Shown here: positions 44,801 to 55,029 of the stretch, piece by piece | Numbering within the stretch: position 1 is the first letter of the stretch | Layout: each line of letters begins with the position of its first letter | From: an uncultured Clostridia bacterium | GTDB taxonomy: Bacteria > Bacillota > Clostridia > UBA1381 | Assembly: GCA_947624485.1 (NCBI GenBank) | Contig: CANQKM010000003.1 | Span: 186,001 to 250,000 of the forward strand | Length of the DNA stretch: 64,000 bases | Direction of reading: 5' to 3' | The notes under the pieces: model-generated | What the model was told of the DNA's origin: nothing | The model's database searches: none | What the model saw: only the letters and a program-made list of their open reading frames with translations | Translations under genes and position numbers: made by a program

Positions 44801-46676
44801 TCACCGTGTCGATATCGCGCGCTAAATCGAGGAAGTATTCAATTTCCGTTTCGGCGGGCTTCAAGTCGCCGACGTTCGCTACCCATATTTCCCTCGTGTC
44901 CATATCGTACGCCTTTGTCATTTCCTCGCGGATAAGACCGGGCTGCGTCGTGCCGAGCCACAGATAGCTCGTCGGTCTGCCGTGATATGACAGGTGGTAG
45001 TAAATACCCGCGCCGCCGCTTCGCTTCGCCTCGTCCTCGGTCGGGAGCTGACGGATATAGCCGAAATTATCATCCGTCCACATCAGCGTGACGTAATCGG
45101 GAATTGAGTTTTTAATGCCCTGGTTGTACAAATCGAGTATTTCCTTATACGGAATGAACACCTGCGGAACGTCGGAAATATCCTTGCCGTCTACCGCGAC
45201 TTCTTCCGTGAGTATCTTCGTCTGCTCCGCGATTATCTCGTTCATCGCGGTTGTTTGGTTCATATTTGTGGTAAACCTTCCGTCGTGAACGCCGCGCATA
45301 CCGAGGGTGTATGTGTTCTCGTAATCCTTATTCGCTTTCGCGCGCTCTCTCCAGTAGTCGGAAATAAATTCCTTGTTATCGACCGCGTTTCCGCTGCCGT
45401 CATTGTCCGTCCACATCCACGCTACCTGTCTGCCAGCGTCGTCCTCTTCGTTTATGTAGAGAGTTTTATCGGGATGCGCCGCCGTCCATTTCTGCTGGAA
45501 ATTATACAGCTCGCCGAGATTGTTCCTAAGTATCGGCTCGGCGTGCGACGAACCCATAACTATGCCGTATTCGTCCGCAAGCTCCGCGTTGTGCTCGGTG
45601 TTGTTGAACGCCGTCGAATACGTGTGCATAGCGGGCCAGAGATAGTTTGCTTTAAGTCTTAACAGCAATTCAAAAATCTTCTCATACGTCTCGTTGTTCA
45701 TATTAGCGCCCGTATCGCTCATAGATTTCGACCACTCCGACATATTGAACTCGTCGTTTAAGAATATACCTCTGTACTTGACCGACGGCTCGCCCTCTGT
45801 GTAGCCGCCCTCGGGAAGGTTTACATAAAGCGAGTCCGCATGACCTATGACCGTGTCAGCCCAGAAATACCACGGCGACACGCCTATTTTTTCGGATAAG
45901 TCGTAAATTCCGTAAATGGTGCCGCGCTTGTCCGAGCCGGCGATAACAACGGTACCATCGACGTTCTGAACAGTGAACGCTTCCCATTTTCCGTCAATTT
46001 CGGAAACGTCGAGCTTTCCGCTTTCCGCGAGAGCGTCAATAGTACCGCTCTTGCCGAGAGTGCCTATCACAACATCCGCGCCGCTCAGATCAGCCGTTCT
46101 TGTGACGACCGGTCCCTGAACGCCCGTAAGCGGCTCCATATCCTTCCACACGAACGCCTTAAGCTTGCCGCCCGACGGTTTTGAAAGCTTTTTATCAAAT
46201 TTGTAGCCTATATTCACATTATCGGAAGCAATTCCGTCAACCGCCTTTATCACTCCCGCAAGCGATTTATCCGCGTTATACGCCGCGATATAGCAGTCCG
46301 CGTCCGCGTCTATGGGACTGTCAAACGTAACCGTCATACCGTTCTCGGTTTCGCTTATGCCCGAGCCTCCCGGCGGTGCGGGAACGGTAATATCGTCTGT
46401 ATTCACAGTCGGCTTTTTATCGGCGACCGTTTCAATATCACTTACCAAATCACCCGCCGCGCGTATAACTCCTGCGTAGTCGCCTTCGTCGATATGTATC
46501 ACCGGTGTTTTGTCAGCGCTTACAAGCTCGATTCCGCCCTCCGCAGCTTCAGTTGAAACGTATCCCGACACCGCTGCGGGTGAACTTTCATCCGCCATTA
46601 CAGCCGCTGGTAACGCTGCAGTCAGCATTACAGCAGACAACGCCAGCCCCGCAATTTTTTTAATTCTGCCTTTCAT
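41838..46676 (-). CDS. Secreted GH115 xylan alpha-1,2-glucuronidase, multidomain
   Basis: 1,612 residues from ATG 46676 (AAAGG 9 nt upstream; the ATG at 46685 touches the ribosome site). Signal peptide about 1-30 (GLALSAVMLTAALPAAVMA). The GH115 core (to about residue 860) contains GIYDLSEKIGVSPWYFWAD, YRGIFLNDEFNMSEW, LLRLKANYLWPAMH, MGSSHAEPILRNN, and MWTDDNFGYIRQLP. The GH115 C-terminal domain (about 870-1100) has VVSIEAEHFTN. Beyond are Ig/Fn3-like and jelly-roll-like modules (to about 1560) and a final Ig-like unit. No SLH anchor is seen. Removes glucuronic acid side chains from xylan outside the cell. Confidence 0.88.
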   Translation of the reverse strand: MKGRIKKIAGLALSAVMLTAALPAAVMADESSPAAVSGYVSTEAAEGGIELVSADKTPVIHIDEGDYAGVIRAAGDLVSDIETVADKKPTVNTDDITVPAPPGGSGISETENGMTVTFDSPIDADADCYIAAYNADKSLAGVIKAVDGIASDNVNIGYKFDKKLSKPSGGKLKAFVWKDMEPLTGVQGPVVTRTADLSGADVVIGTLGKSGTIDALAESGKLDVSEIDGKWEAFTVQNVDGTVVIAGSDKRGTIYGIYDLSEKIGVSPWYFWADTVIGHADSLYVNLPEGGYTEGEPSVKYRGIFLNDEFNMSEWSKSMSDTGANMNNETYEKIFELLLRLKANYLWPAMHTYSTAFNNTEHNAELADEYGIVMGSSHAEPILRNNLGELYNFQQKWTAAHPDKTLYINEEDDAGRQVAWMWTDNDGSGNAVDNKEFISDYWRERAKANKDYENTYTLGMRGVHDGRFTTNMNQTTAMNEIIAEQTKILTEEVAVDGKDISDVPQVFIPYKEILDLYNQGIKNSIPDYVTLMWTDDNFGYIRQLPTEDEAKRSGGAGIYYHLSYHGRPTSYLWLGTTQPGLIREEMTKAYDMDTREIWVANVGDLKPAETEIEYFLDLARDIDTVRNDDIADRLAENAKRDFGFDDAKAAEYADIKLGYYELANSRRPEHMVQGVWSLTEYGDEGQTVLDKYASLEKRAQALYDGLSEDKKPSLYELLLYPIKGAHSMAEKYVYADKAKYYADNGYGAAANKYAALSDAADDSIDTATAVYTSMLDSKWDKMMNPRQKGLVGSFGGPISGKLSNPTVSTVPYTTMTIVPEGGEDSLTFSGVSPKAKFIDIINSGSGSFEWQAVSDVDWIKFNKTSGTVADDDRIYVGIDKTEVSDINQGNITIERMINGTAADTYTIPVTVNITAAEQTDKAVYYEGDGVVSIEAEHFTNSVKNGDYEWKVENDFGRSGDSVKAYPNRAPKVATPNKDNSAYLEYEVYFTSSGTFPIDVYRMPTINELSGATLRCRIGVDDEVPVQFNGNTKTTDNSTGTDAWGKGVLMNANVISGSITVSEPGMHTIRLYNEDPGVVVDKFVIYTGEKKTSYYGAPESYNTEYSNAEASMPEPTTPAANQTGNITALFNPELIIVNADINGNNIEVTVENTKALTDEEYTFVIASYDENGNMIDASFYPQGLNDDDMGMTISCPMPSTDDAADMQIMILKGVVSDNSENNSYEAVAPAVNISLTDISPAASYDNGYVSPATRMNDYIGKESVCAIEDTDGAIKYIRQNTVGEDTYKQIPFNGEGRHTLKIKVSGEDGMITETFNTVVNIQPDIDPTSAELYNWDFSTDQTGTGANVPALGGNAVYDSANQAVKLTPTAEAGGSLTVDFDEPVTMCQGEKITVVTEIAYGKQNGKYTNYTISDSNGNELLYSHITAYNSGSQLIRLGGSTVFEATSKLPDAIARDNNALTAGFTTYTTTIDCSSGEITLVLSNARGSTETYTAKLPEGTSYDIKNVTVSTNYDNSGRTCYVDDISVTKSKAAAYTITFTPVDASGSAVGNAEVTIKDGLSGAVIAPEEDGTYKLCDGVYSYTVTSGATTVNGVFELSPATESTTVKINIDGE

Positions 46677-46734
46677 ATTGTTCATCCTTTCTTTTGCTCA
46701 GTCCTTATTACAATACTGCATTTTATATAAGTAT

Positions 46735-46763
46735 ATCATACAATAATAAGCACTTATATACAA
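46735..46763 (-). promoter_or_regulatory. GH115 gene promoter
   Basis: Minus strand TTGTAT, 17-bp spacer, TATGAT, in a very AT-rich leader. Confidence 0.5.
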
Positions 46764-46987
46764 TAAATTCTTGAATTTATATATAACACGAACAATATTC
46801 TTAAATTTCAAATATAAACGCGGTATCTATGAAATAAATCTAAATTACAATTTTTTGCTGCTGTCTTGCTGAAATGAATTCTCTGCCGGAAATTAGTCCT
46901 CGACTCCAATAAGCCATTCAAGCATAGCCCGTTCCAACTCGATAAATCATCAATTTTCCGCGACTCTTGACCGTTTTGCTACTAAAT

Positions 46988-47776
46988 TTACCGTTCCCAT
47001 TCATCACGCCGCTTATGTTGGCTCTGTCGCTCGTCGGCTTGCCGTCGTTTCTGCTCCAAATCCTTGCGGATGGATTTTCGGATATGCGGCTGGTATTCGC
47101 CGAGTTCCATATCAATTTCATCTTTGGCGGCTTTCAGTAAATCATAGTTACTGCGATAGCCGTACCTTTCTTGAATTTTTGTCCATAATGATTTCGTTGT
47201 ATTGCGGAAATTGCTCCGTTATTCTTGAACGGCTGGCATATCTTCGGGCGAAATCTCGGCAACAGTCGCTTTGAAATCAGATATATCCGCTTTCACCTTC
47301 TCGGCAAGCTGCAAATTGCGCACTGATATATTTTCAAGAGATACATCGTTTTTCTCGCGCTGTTTCTTGATGTTTGGTACATCTTTTTCGTTTTCGCATT
47401 TCATATCCGAAAGAAGTACCGCTTTTTCCGTTTTCAATTCAGCGACTTCGGTTTGTAAATTTTCAATCTGTTCGGATAATTGTCTGCGCTTGAATACGTT
47501 TACCGCACTAAGACCGTTCTTTTCCGCTTGCAGTTTCTTTGCCTCAGAGTTTTTCTGTGAGATTTGTTTTTTGACATTATTGAACCTCGACAGTAATAAG
47601 TCTGTAACTGTGTTACTGTGCTGAATATCGGCTGACAATTTTTCGTTATGTTTGAACTCATACAGTGAAAAAATTGCCCTCTCACGGCATTTTTCTAATT
47701 TTTCGGCAATTACGGAAACAGCCTCTTTTGTCGCTTCCGTAAGCGACTTGACTAACGCTTTTAACTGTCGCAGCAA
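46988..47776 (-). pseudogene. Relaxase C-terminal region with in-frame stop, 5'-truncated by IS110
   Basis: The minus-strand frame LRQLKALVKSLTEATKEAVS, VIAEKLEKCRERAIF, then a long coiled coil matches the tail of MobA/MobL-like relaxases as I recall them. A TAA at 47219-47221 interrupts it, but the same frame continues with NTTKSLWTKIQERYGYRSNY, DLLKAAKDEIDMELGEYQ to a stop at 46988. Upstream the frame runs to about 47818 and is cut by the IS110 left end. So both ends and the middle are damaged. Confidence 0.6.
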
Positions 47777-47835
47777 TACATTCTCCTCGTATAATAAAGT
47801 AGTAGTTTTTAGAGTTCCTCTCCAAGAACTATGAT

Positions 47836-48002
47836 ATACTGTATAAGATGCTGTGGATTGGTTTCATTCTCCTACCGCTTGACGGTTTAAGAAAGGCTAC
47901 AACCACAGACTCTTTGCAATTTGTTAATCAGTTAGATACCGCACGACGGTTTATTTGGAACGAGGTTACAAGAGCAATGAGCCCCTGTGGGTCTTACAGT
48001 AT
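47836..48002 (+). ncRNA. Candidate IS110 bridge RNA locus
   Basis: The non-coding stretch before the IS110 frame is closed by an 8-bp perfect pair, ATACTGTA (47836-47843) / TACAGTAT (47995-48002). It contains an inner stem CTGTGG (47851-47856) / CCACAG (47903-47908). An extended -10 (TGATATACT) sits at 47832-47840. IS110-family elements encode a guide (bridge) RNA in the non-coding end next to the transposase gene, so this is the expected place. The exact fold and loops were not computed. Confidence 0.45.
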
Positions 48003-48029
48003 CAAATATTTTACAAAGGAGTTTTTAGT

Positions 48030-50255
48030 ATGATTTTGGTTGGCATTGATGTAGCAAAGGATAAACACGATTGCTTTATCTGCAACTCAGAGGGTGAAGT
48101 TCTCTGCAAAACATTCACTTTTCATAACAGTATGGAAGGCTTCAATATCCTTTTTGAAAAGATTAAATCCGTTTCAGATGATTTGAGTAAATTAAAAGTA
48201 GGGCTTGAAGCCACGGGACATTACTCATACAATCTTCTGGGATTTCTCCTCGACAAAGGCTTCCCCACCTTTGTTATCAACCCTTTACATACCAATCTGT
48301 ACCGCAAAAGTCTGTCTTTGCGTAAAACCAAAACAGATAAGGTTGACGCCCATACTATCGCTATGATGTTAATGTCTGATGTGGACTTAAAGCCCTACTC
48401 AAACACATTATATCACAACGAAGAACTAAAGTCACTAACAAGATACAGATTTGATAAAGTTCGTGAACGTGCTAAGCTTAAATCCTCTGTTTCAAGGCTT
48501 GTCAATATCCTTTTCCCTGAACTTGAAAGCCTTGTTCCTACCCTCCATATGAAGTCCATTTATGCATTGCTCTCTGAGTTCCCGTCAGCGCATCATATTG
48601 CAGACGCTCATCTGACAAGACTCAAGCAATCTGCTTTAGGCAAATACAACAGAGATACCGCTGTCCGTTTCAGAAATGCCGCAAGAAACTCTATAGGCTC
48701 TGTTATGCCTGCGAAATCTCTTGAATTAAAGCATACCATCAAGCTGATTGGTGAACTTACCTCAGAAATTGATGAGATTGAAGGTGAGATTAAGCGGATT
48801 GTTGATAATCTGGGCTCTCCCATCTTCTCAATCCCCGGCATCGGCTATGCTGTTGGTGCTATGATCCTTGCTGAAATCGGTGATTTTAACAATTTCTCAT
48901 CGCCTGATAAGATACTTGCTTATTCCGGTATGTCTCCGTCAACCTACCAGTCAGGACAGCTTAAAAACTGTTATTCTCACATGGAAAAGCGTGGTTCTCG
49001 TTATCTTCGCTTTGCCTTATACAATGCCGCAAGGGATTCTTCAAAGAAGATACGGGCAGTATTCAAGGCAAAGGGTGAATCGGGCAAACCGCTTACCGCC
49101 ACACCGCCGTATGGATATTTGAAAGCTCCCGACAATCCTAATCAGTGGGTAATCGACGAGGAAGCCGCCGAGGTTGTGAAAAGAATTTACAGCCTGTGTA
49201 TGGCAGGATACGGCACTTCACAAATCTGCAAGCTGCTCGAAAAAGAGCAAGTCTTGTGTCCGCGGGCGGACTGGGTAAAAAACGAATTTTACAACTACGA
49301 TATGCCGGAGAAACCGTATAAATGGCGTCCGAACACCATATCGCGTATTCTCTCAAAAAAAGAATACTTGGGGCACACGGTGAACTTCAAAACGTACAAA
49401 AAGTCGTATAAGTCGAAGAAAAAGCTTGACAATCCAGAGGAAAATCAAATGATATTTGAAAACACTCACGAGCCGATTATCGACATCGACACTTGGGAAA
49501 AGGTGCAGGATCTGAGAAAAAACAAGCGCAGACCGACACGGACAGGCAAGACAAATATGTTTTCGGGAGTTGTCTACTGTGCCGACTGCGGACAAAAGCT
49601 GTACTATTGTACGAGCAAATACTTTGAGAGCCGACAAGACCATTTCGTATGCTCAACCTCACGCAAGCAAGGCACCGATGTGTGCGATACACACTTCATC
49701 AGAGCGGTCGTGCTTGAACAAGGCGTGTTACAGCATTTGCGGTATGTGATAAACTTCGTGGCGAGTTTCGAGGATAGGTTTCGCGAGATAATGGGCGCAA
49801 AGCACAAAGCCGAAGTCAAGAGAGATATTGCCGCAAAGCGCAGAGCGATGGCCAAAGCCGAAAAGCGGATTGCCGAGTTAGACCGATTATTCAAATCAAT
49901 CTATGAGGATAAGGCGAACGGTATGCTCAATGAAAGCCGTTTCAAAATGCTTGCTGACGATTACGAGCGGGAGCAACAAGAATTATCCGAAAGGATAACT
50001 GTTCTCTCTGCCGAGGTTGAACAACAAGAGGAGCAATCTGACAACATAGAGCGGTTCATCGGAAAGGTTCACAAATATTTTGACTTGCAGGAATTAACGC
50101 CGACCATACTGAACGATATGGTTCAGCGCGTTTACGTCCACGCGCCGGAAAAGATTAACGGCAAACGGACGCAGCAAATCGACATCTACTACGACTTGGT
50201 AGGATTTCTGCCAATGTCGCTGTTTCAAGCAAAAGCGAGGAATGACGCAGCCTAA
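48030..50255 (+). CDS. IS110 transposase fused in frame to serine recombinase C-terminal region
   Basis: 741 residues from ATG 48030 (AAAGGAG upstream). Residues 1-334 are IS110: DEDD residues D7 (GIDVAKD), E60 (GLEATGHY), D103 and D106 (TDKVDAHTIA), and the Tnp_20 part with GIGYAVGAMILAEIGDF and the serine in STYQSGQ (S308). After RFALYNAA the sequence changes at about codon 335 (near 49030) to RDSSKKIRAVFKAKGESGKP, the recombinase-domain entry of large serine recombinases. PPYGYLKAPDNPNQWVIDEE, a zinc ribbon (VYCADCGQKL..FVCSTSRKQGTDVC), a coiled coil, and ending GFLPMSLFQ follow. IS110 lacks only its last about 50 residues; the recombinase lacks its catalytic third. The frame is open throughout. 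Confidence 0.85.
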   Translation: MILVGIDVAKDKHDCFICNSEGEVLCKTFTFHNSMEGFNILFEKIKSVSDDLSKLKVGLEATGHYSYNLLGFLLDKGFPTFVINPLHTNLYRKSLSLRKTKTDKVDAHTIAMMLMSDVDLKPYSNTLYHNEELKSLTRYRFDKVRERAKLKSSVSRLVNILFPELESLVPTLHMKSIYALLSEFPSAHHIADAHLTRLKQSALGKYNRDTAVRFRNAARNSIGSVMPAKSLELKHTIKLIGELTSEIDEIEGEIKRIVDNLGSPIFSIPGIGYAVGAMILAEIGDFNNFSSPDKILAYSGMSPSTYQSGQLKNCYSHMEKRGSRYLRFALYNAARDSSKKIRAVFKAKGESGKPLTATPPYGYLKAPDNPNQWVIDEEAAEVVKRIYSLCMAGYGTSQICKLLEKEQVLCPRADWVKNEFYNYDMPEKPYKWRPNTISRILSKKEYLGHTVNFKTYKKSYKSKKKLDNPEENQMIFENTHEPIIDIDTWEKVQDLRKNKRRPTRTGKTNMFSGVVYCADCGQKLYYCTSKYFESRQDHFVCSTSRKQGTDVCDTHFIRAVVLEQGVLQHLRYVINFVASFEDRFREIMGAKHKAEVKRDIAAKRRAMAKAEKRIAELDRLFKSIYEDKANGMLNESRFKMLADDYEREQQELSERITVLSAEVEQQEEQSDNIERFIGKVHKYFDLQELTPTILNDMVQRVYVHAPEKINGKRTQQIDIYYDLVGFLPMSLFQAKARNDAA

Positions 50256-50332
50256 GCTGCGCCATTCCCCGAAAACTAAAACTTACTGTTTTATCTCACA
50301 CCGCCCTCCGTGCCGTTTTAATATTTGTTTTA

Positions 50333-51805
<1,473 letters not shown>

Positions 51806-51837
51806 TCATATGTATACATTTTGTGGATATTTTACTT

Positions 51838-51866
51838 ATTATATCAGAATGTATCGGCATTTGCAA
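51838..51866 (-). promoter_or_regulatory. guaB promoter
   Basis: Minus strand TTGCAA, 17-bp spacer, TATAAT. Confidence 0.65.
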
Positions 51867-51952
51867 GACATTTTTTCGCAAATTACGGTATTTTAGAGAT
51901 ATATGTCCGTAAATAAATTTTAAATAAAATGATATAAATTTGACGATACCCC

Positions 51953-51981
51953 TTGTATATTTTTAAATTTTGTTGTAAAAT
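51953..51981 (+). promoter_or_regulatory. gapA promoter
   Basis: TTGTAT, 17-bp spacer, TAAAAT. Confidence 0.6.
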
Positions 51982-52036
51982 ATAGGTAACCGGGTTTTAA
52001 ACTCACAAAAAACATATTATAGGAGGAATTTTTATT

Positions 52037-53074
52037 ATGGCAGTAAAAGTTGCTATTAACGGATTCGGACGTATCGGACGTCTTGCGTTCAGACAGATGT
52101 TCGGCGCGGAGGGCTACGAGGTTGTCGCGATAAACGACCTTACAGAGCCTTCAATGCTTGCAAACCTTTTGAAGTACGACACGGCTCAGGGCGGCTATTG
52201 CGGAGTTATCGGCGCGAACCTTCACACGGTCGAGGCTGACAACGAGGCGCGCACGCTGACGGTTGACGGCAAGGTATTGAAGATCTACGAGGAAAAGAAC
52301 GCGGCTGATCTCCCCTGGGGCGAGCTGGGCGTTGACGTTGTTCTCGAATGCACGGGCTTCTATACATCAAAGGCTAAGTCGCAGGCTCATATCGACGCGG
52401 GCGCAAAGAAGGTTGTAATTTCCGCACCGGCGGGCAACGACCTCCCGACGATCGTCTATTCGGTTAACGAGAACACGCTCACAAAGGACGACACGATCAT
52501 TTCGGCTGCGTCATGCACGACAAACTGTCTTGCTCCGATGGCTAAGGCTCTTAACGACTACGCTCCGATCCAGTCGGGTATCATGTCAACGATCCACGCT
52601 TACACAGGCGACCAGATGATCCTTGACGGTCCGCACAGAAAGGGCGATATGAGACGTGCGCGCGCGGGCGCTGCGAACATAGTTCCGAACTCAACGGGCG
52701 CTGCGAAGGCAATTGGTCTTGTTATCCCCGAGCTTAACGGCAAGCTCATCGGTTCGGCTCAGAGAGTTCCCGTTCCGACAGGCTCAACGACTATTCTTAC
52801 GGCTGTTGTAAAGGGCGACGGCGTAACTGTTGACGGCATCAACGCGGCTATGAAGGCTGCCGCTTCCGAGTCGTTCGGCTACAACACGGATCCGATCGTT
52901 TCTTCGGACGTTATCGGCATGAGATACGGCTCGCTGTTTGACGCTACCCAGACAATGGTAATCGACCTCGGCAACGGTCTTTACGAGGTACAGGTCGTTT
53001 CGTGGTACGACAACGAGAATTCGTACACATCGCAGATGGTCAGAACAATTAAGTATTTCGCTGAATTGGGCTGA
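52037..53074 (+). CDS. gapA: Glyceraldehyde-3-phosphate dehydrogenase
   Basis: 345 residues, glycolytic enzyme. N-terminal [18 protein letters not shown] (NAD fold), catalytic cysteine in [18 protein letters not shown]-type loop [20 protein letters not shown], and C-terminal [22 protein letters not shown] before the ATG. Codon bias is strong, consistent with high expression. Own promoter and terminator. Confidence 0.97.
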   Translation: MAVKVAINGFGRIGRLAFRQMFGAEGYEVVAINDLTEPSMLANLLKYDTAQGGYCGVIGANLHTVEADNEARTLTVDGKVLKIYEEKNAADLPWGELGVDVVLECTGFYTSKAKSQAHIDAGAKKVVISAPAGNDLPTIVYSVNENTLTKDDTIISAASCTTNCLAPMAKALNDYAPIQSGIMSTIHAYTGDQMILDGPHRKGDMRRARAGAANIVPNSTGAAKAIGLVIPELNGKLIGSAQRVPVPTGSTTILTAVVKGDGVTVDGINAAMKAAASESFGYNTDPIVSSDVIGMRYGSLFDATQTMVIDLGNGLYEVQVVSWYDNENSYTSQMVRTIKYFAELG

Positions 53075-53113
53075 TGTATCGGATGTGTCCTTAATCAAAT
53101 CACATTTCTTTCG

Positions 53114-53145
53114 GCAAAACGGCATGGCATACCATGCCGTTTTGC
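53114..53145 (+). terminator. gapA terminator
   Basis: 14-bp stem GCAAAACGGCATGG / CCATGCCGTTTTGC with a 4-nt loop. Confidence 0.85.
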
Positions 53146-53223
53146 TTTACCCGCCCGTTTTTTTCACAAATTTATTTACAATTCCCCCGAAAGGTGGTAC
53201 AATTACCGAGGGAGGAATGTACC

Positions 53224-54849
53224 ATGAACGACAAGCAATATTTCCAAAAACAGCTTTTAAATATAATCGAGCCGATAAAAAAATACTACCGCGGCGGCAA
53301 GGTCTTTTTCGCGCGCCACAGCGCGTGGTACGACGACGGCGCGGCTGAGACCGAGGCGTTCGCGCGTCCGCTGTGGGGGCTTGTGCCGTACCTCGCCGGC
53401 GGCGGCGAGCATGACGAGTTTGTGCGCCTTTACCTCGACGGCATACGCGAGGGTGCGGACAGGGAAAGCGACACCTACTGGGGCATTGCCGGCGAGCGCG
53501 ACCAGCGCTACGTCGAAATGGCTTCAATCGCCTACGCAATGCTTTTCACGCCCGGCAAACTCTGGCAGCCGCTGTCGGACAAAACGAAGAACGATCTCAC
53601 CGCATGGCTTTGGCAGATAAACACGCACGACGTATGCGACAGCAACTGGCGCTTTTTCCGCGTACTCGTGAACATCGCGCTCAAAAAGGCAGGCAGGGAA
53701 TACAGCGCGGAAAAGCTCGATGAAGACCTCACCCGTCTCGACGAGTTTTACGTATCGGACGGCTGGTACCGCGACGGCGTACACGGACAGGCGGACTACT
53801 ACATAGCGTTCGCGTTCCACTTCTACGGACTCATATACGCCGCGGTAATGGACAGGGACGATCCCGAACGCGCAAGGCTCTACCGCAGCCGCGCGGAAAT
53901 GTTCGCGAAAACGTTCATCTATTGGTTCGACGACGACGGCGAAGCGCTCCCTTACGGACGCTCCTTAACATACCGCTTCGCGCAGTGCGCGTTCTGGAGC
54001 GCGTGCGTGATTGCGGACGTGAGACCGTTCCCGATTGAGGTCATGAAGGGTATAATCGAGCGCAATCTCAGCAAGTGGCTCGGCAAAAGTATATTCGACT
54101 GTGCCGGCATACTCACCGTCGGCTACGACTACCCCAACCTCAACATGGCTGAACACTACAACGCACACGGCTCGCCCTACTGGGGACTTAAAGCGTACGC
54201 GTTCCTGATGCTGCCGGACGACCACGGGTTCTGGACGTGCGAAAGCGCGCCGATGCCGAAACTCGACGAAAAAATACTCATAAAACCGGCCGACATGCTC
54301 ATCTCGCGCCGAAACGGCAAAACGGTCGCGTACCCGACGGGCAACAACGAATATTTCGACTGCGGACAGACTATCCCGAAGTACCTCAAATTCGCGTACA
54401 GCGCGCACTTCGGCTTTAACGTTATGCTAAGCCCCGTAAACCTCGCCGAAGCCGCGCCCGACAACATGCTTGTGTTCGACGCGGACGGACTCATACTTTT
54501 CCGCCGTCACTTTATATCGGCAAGCGTGACGGAGGAAAACGTCACAATAAAATGGTCGCCGTTCAAGGGTATAAACGTTGTTACCGTCGTAACGCCCACA
54601 CACGAGGGACATATAAGAGAGCATGAAATAACGTCCGAGTACGACTGCGACGCATACGACGCGGGCTTCGCCGTAACGGACGAGGGACAGTGCGCCGTAT
54701 ACGGCGAAGGCGGCGAGAACGTGATAATACCGGCCTCGCCCAACACAAACCTGCGCTTCAGGAAAACTGTTATACCGGCGGTAAAATATCATATACCGAA
54801 GGGCGTAACAAAAATAAAAACTGTTATTAAAGACGGATTGGACGGATAA
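53224..54849 (+). CDS. DUF2264-family protein
   Basis: 541 residues, no signal peptide. WGLVPYLAGGGEHDEFVRLY, YWGIAGERDQRYVEMASIAY, WRFFRVLVNIALKK, SDGWYRDGVHGQADYYIAFA and HGSPYWGLKAYAFL match the DUF2264 alpha/alpha-barrel family, often found with polysaccharide-degrading genes and thought to act on uronic-acid-type sugars. Start at 53224 after GGGAGGA; the longer frame from 53134 runs through the gapA terminator region. Exact activity unknown. Confidence 0.8.
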   Translation: MNDKQYFQKQLLNIIEPIKKYYRGGKVFFARHSAWYDDGAAETEAFARPLWGLVPYLAGGGEHDEFVRLYLDGIREGADRESDTYWGIAGERDQRYVEMASIAYAMLFTPGKLWQPLSDKTKNDLTAWLWQINTHDVCDSNWRFFRVLVNIALKKAGREYSAEKLDEDLTRLDEFYVSDGWYRDGVHGQADYYIAFAFHFYGLIYAAVMDRDDPERARLYRSRAEMFAKTFIYWFDDDGEALPYGRSLTYRFAQCAFWSACVIADVRPFPIEVMKGIIERNLSKWLGKSIFDCAGILTVGYDYPNLNMAEHYNAHGSPYWGLKAYAFLMLPDDHGFWTCESAPMPKLDEKILIKPADMLISRRNGKTVAYPTGNNEYFDCGQTIPKYLKFAYSAHFGFNVMLSPVNLAEAAPDNMLVFDADGLILFRRHFISASVTEENVTIKWSPFKGINVVTVVTPTHEGHIREHEITSEYDCDAYDAGFAVTDEGQCAVYGEGGENVIIPASPNTNLRFRKTVIPAVKYHIPKGVTKIKTVIKDGLDG

Positions 54850-54852
54850 ACT

Positions 54853-55029
54853 ATGAATATACCGCAGGATCCCGCGATACTTTTAAGCTTTGTGAACACG
54901 AAGCTGCGCGACCTTTACCCAAGCTTTGACGAGATGTGCAGCGACATGGAAGCGGATGGCGCGGAGATAGAGAGAAAGCTTGCCGAAATCGGCTATACAT
55001 ATAAGAAAGAGAGAAATCAGTTCGTATGA
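54853..55029 (+). CDS. DUF4250 small protein
   Basis: 58 residues: MNIPQDPAILLSFVNTKLRD, LYPSFDEMCSDME, IGYTYKKERNQFV. The pattern from PQDPAILLS to the final NQFV is that of DUF4250, a conserved short Clostridial family without known role. It starts 3 bp after the DUF2264 gene and overlaps the CYTH gene by 4 bases (ATGA), so translation is probably coupled. Confidence 0.82.
   Translation: MNIPQDPAILLSFVNTKLRDLYPSFDEMCSDMEADGAEIERKLAEIGYTYKKERNQFV

Noticed and set aside
46918..47121. Minus-strand 67-codon frame
   Set aside because: The protein-like reading is in a different phase, the one continuing the relaxase fragment to 46988.
50256..50332. attR of an integrative element beside guaB
   Set aside because: No matching direct repeat found at the left side of the island near 32.6 kb.
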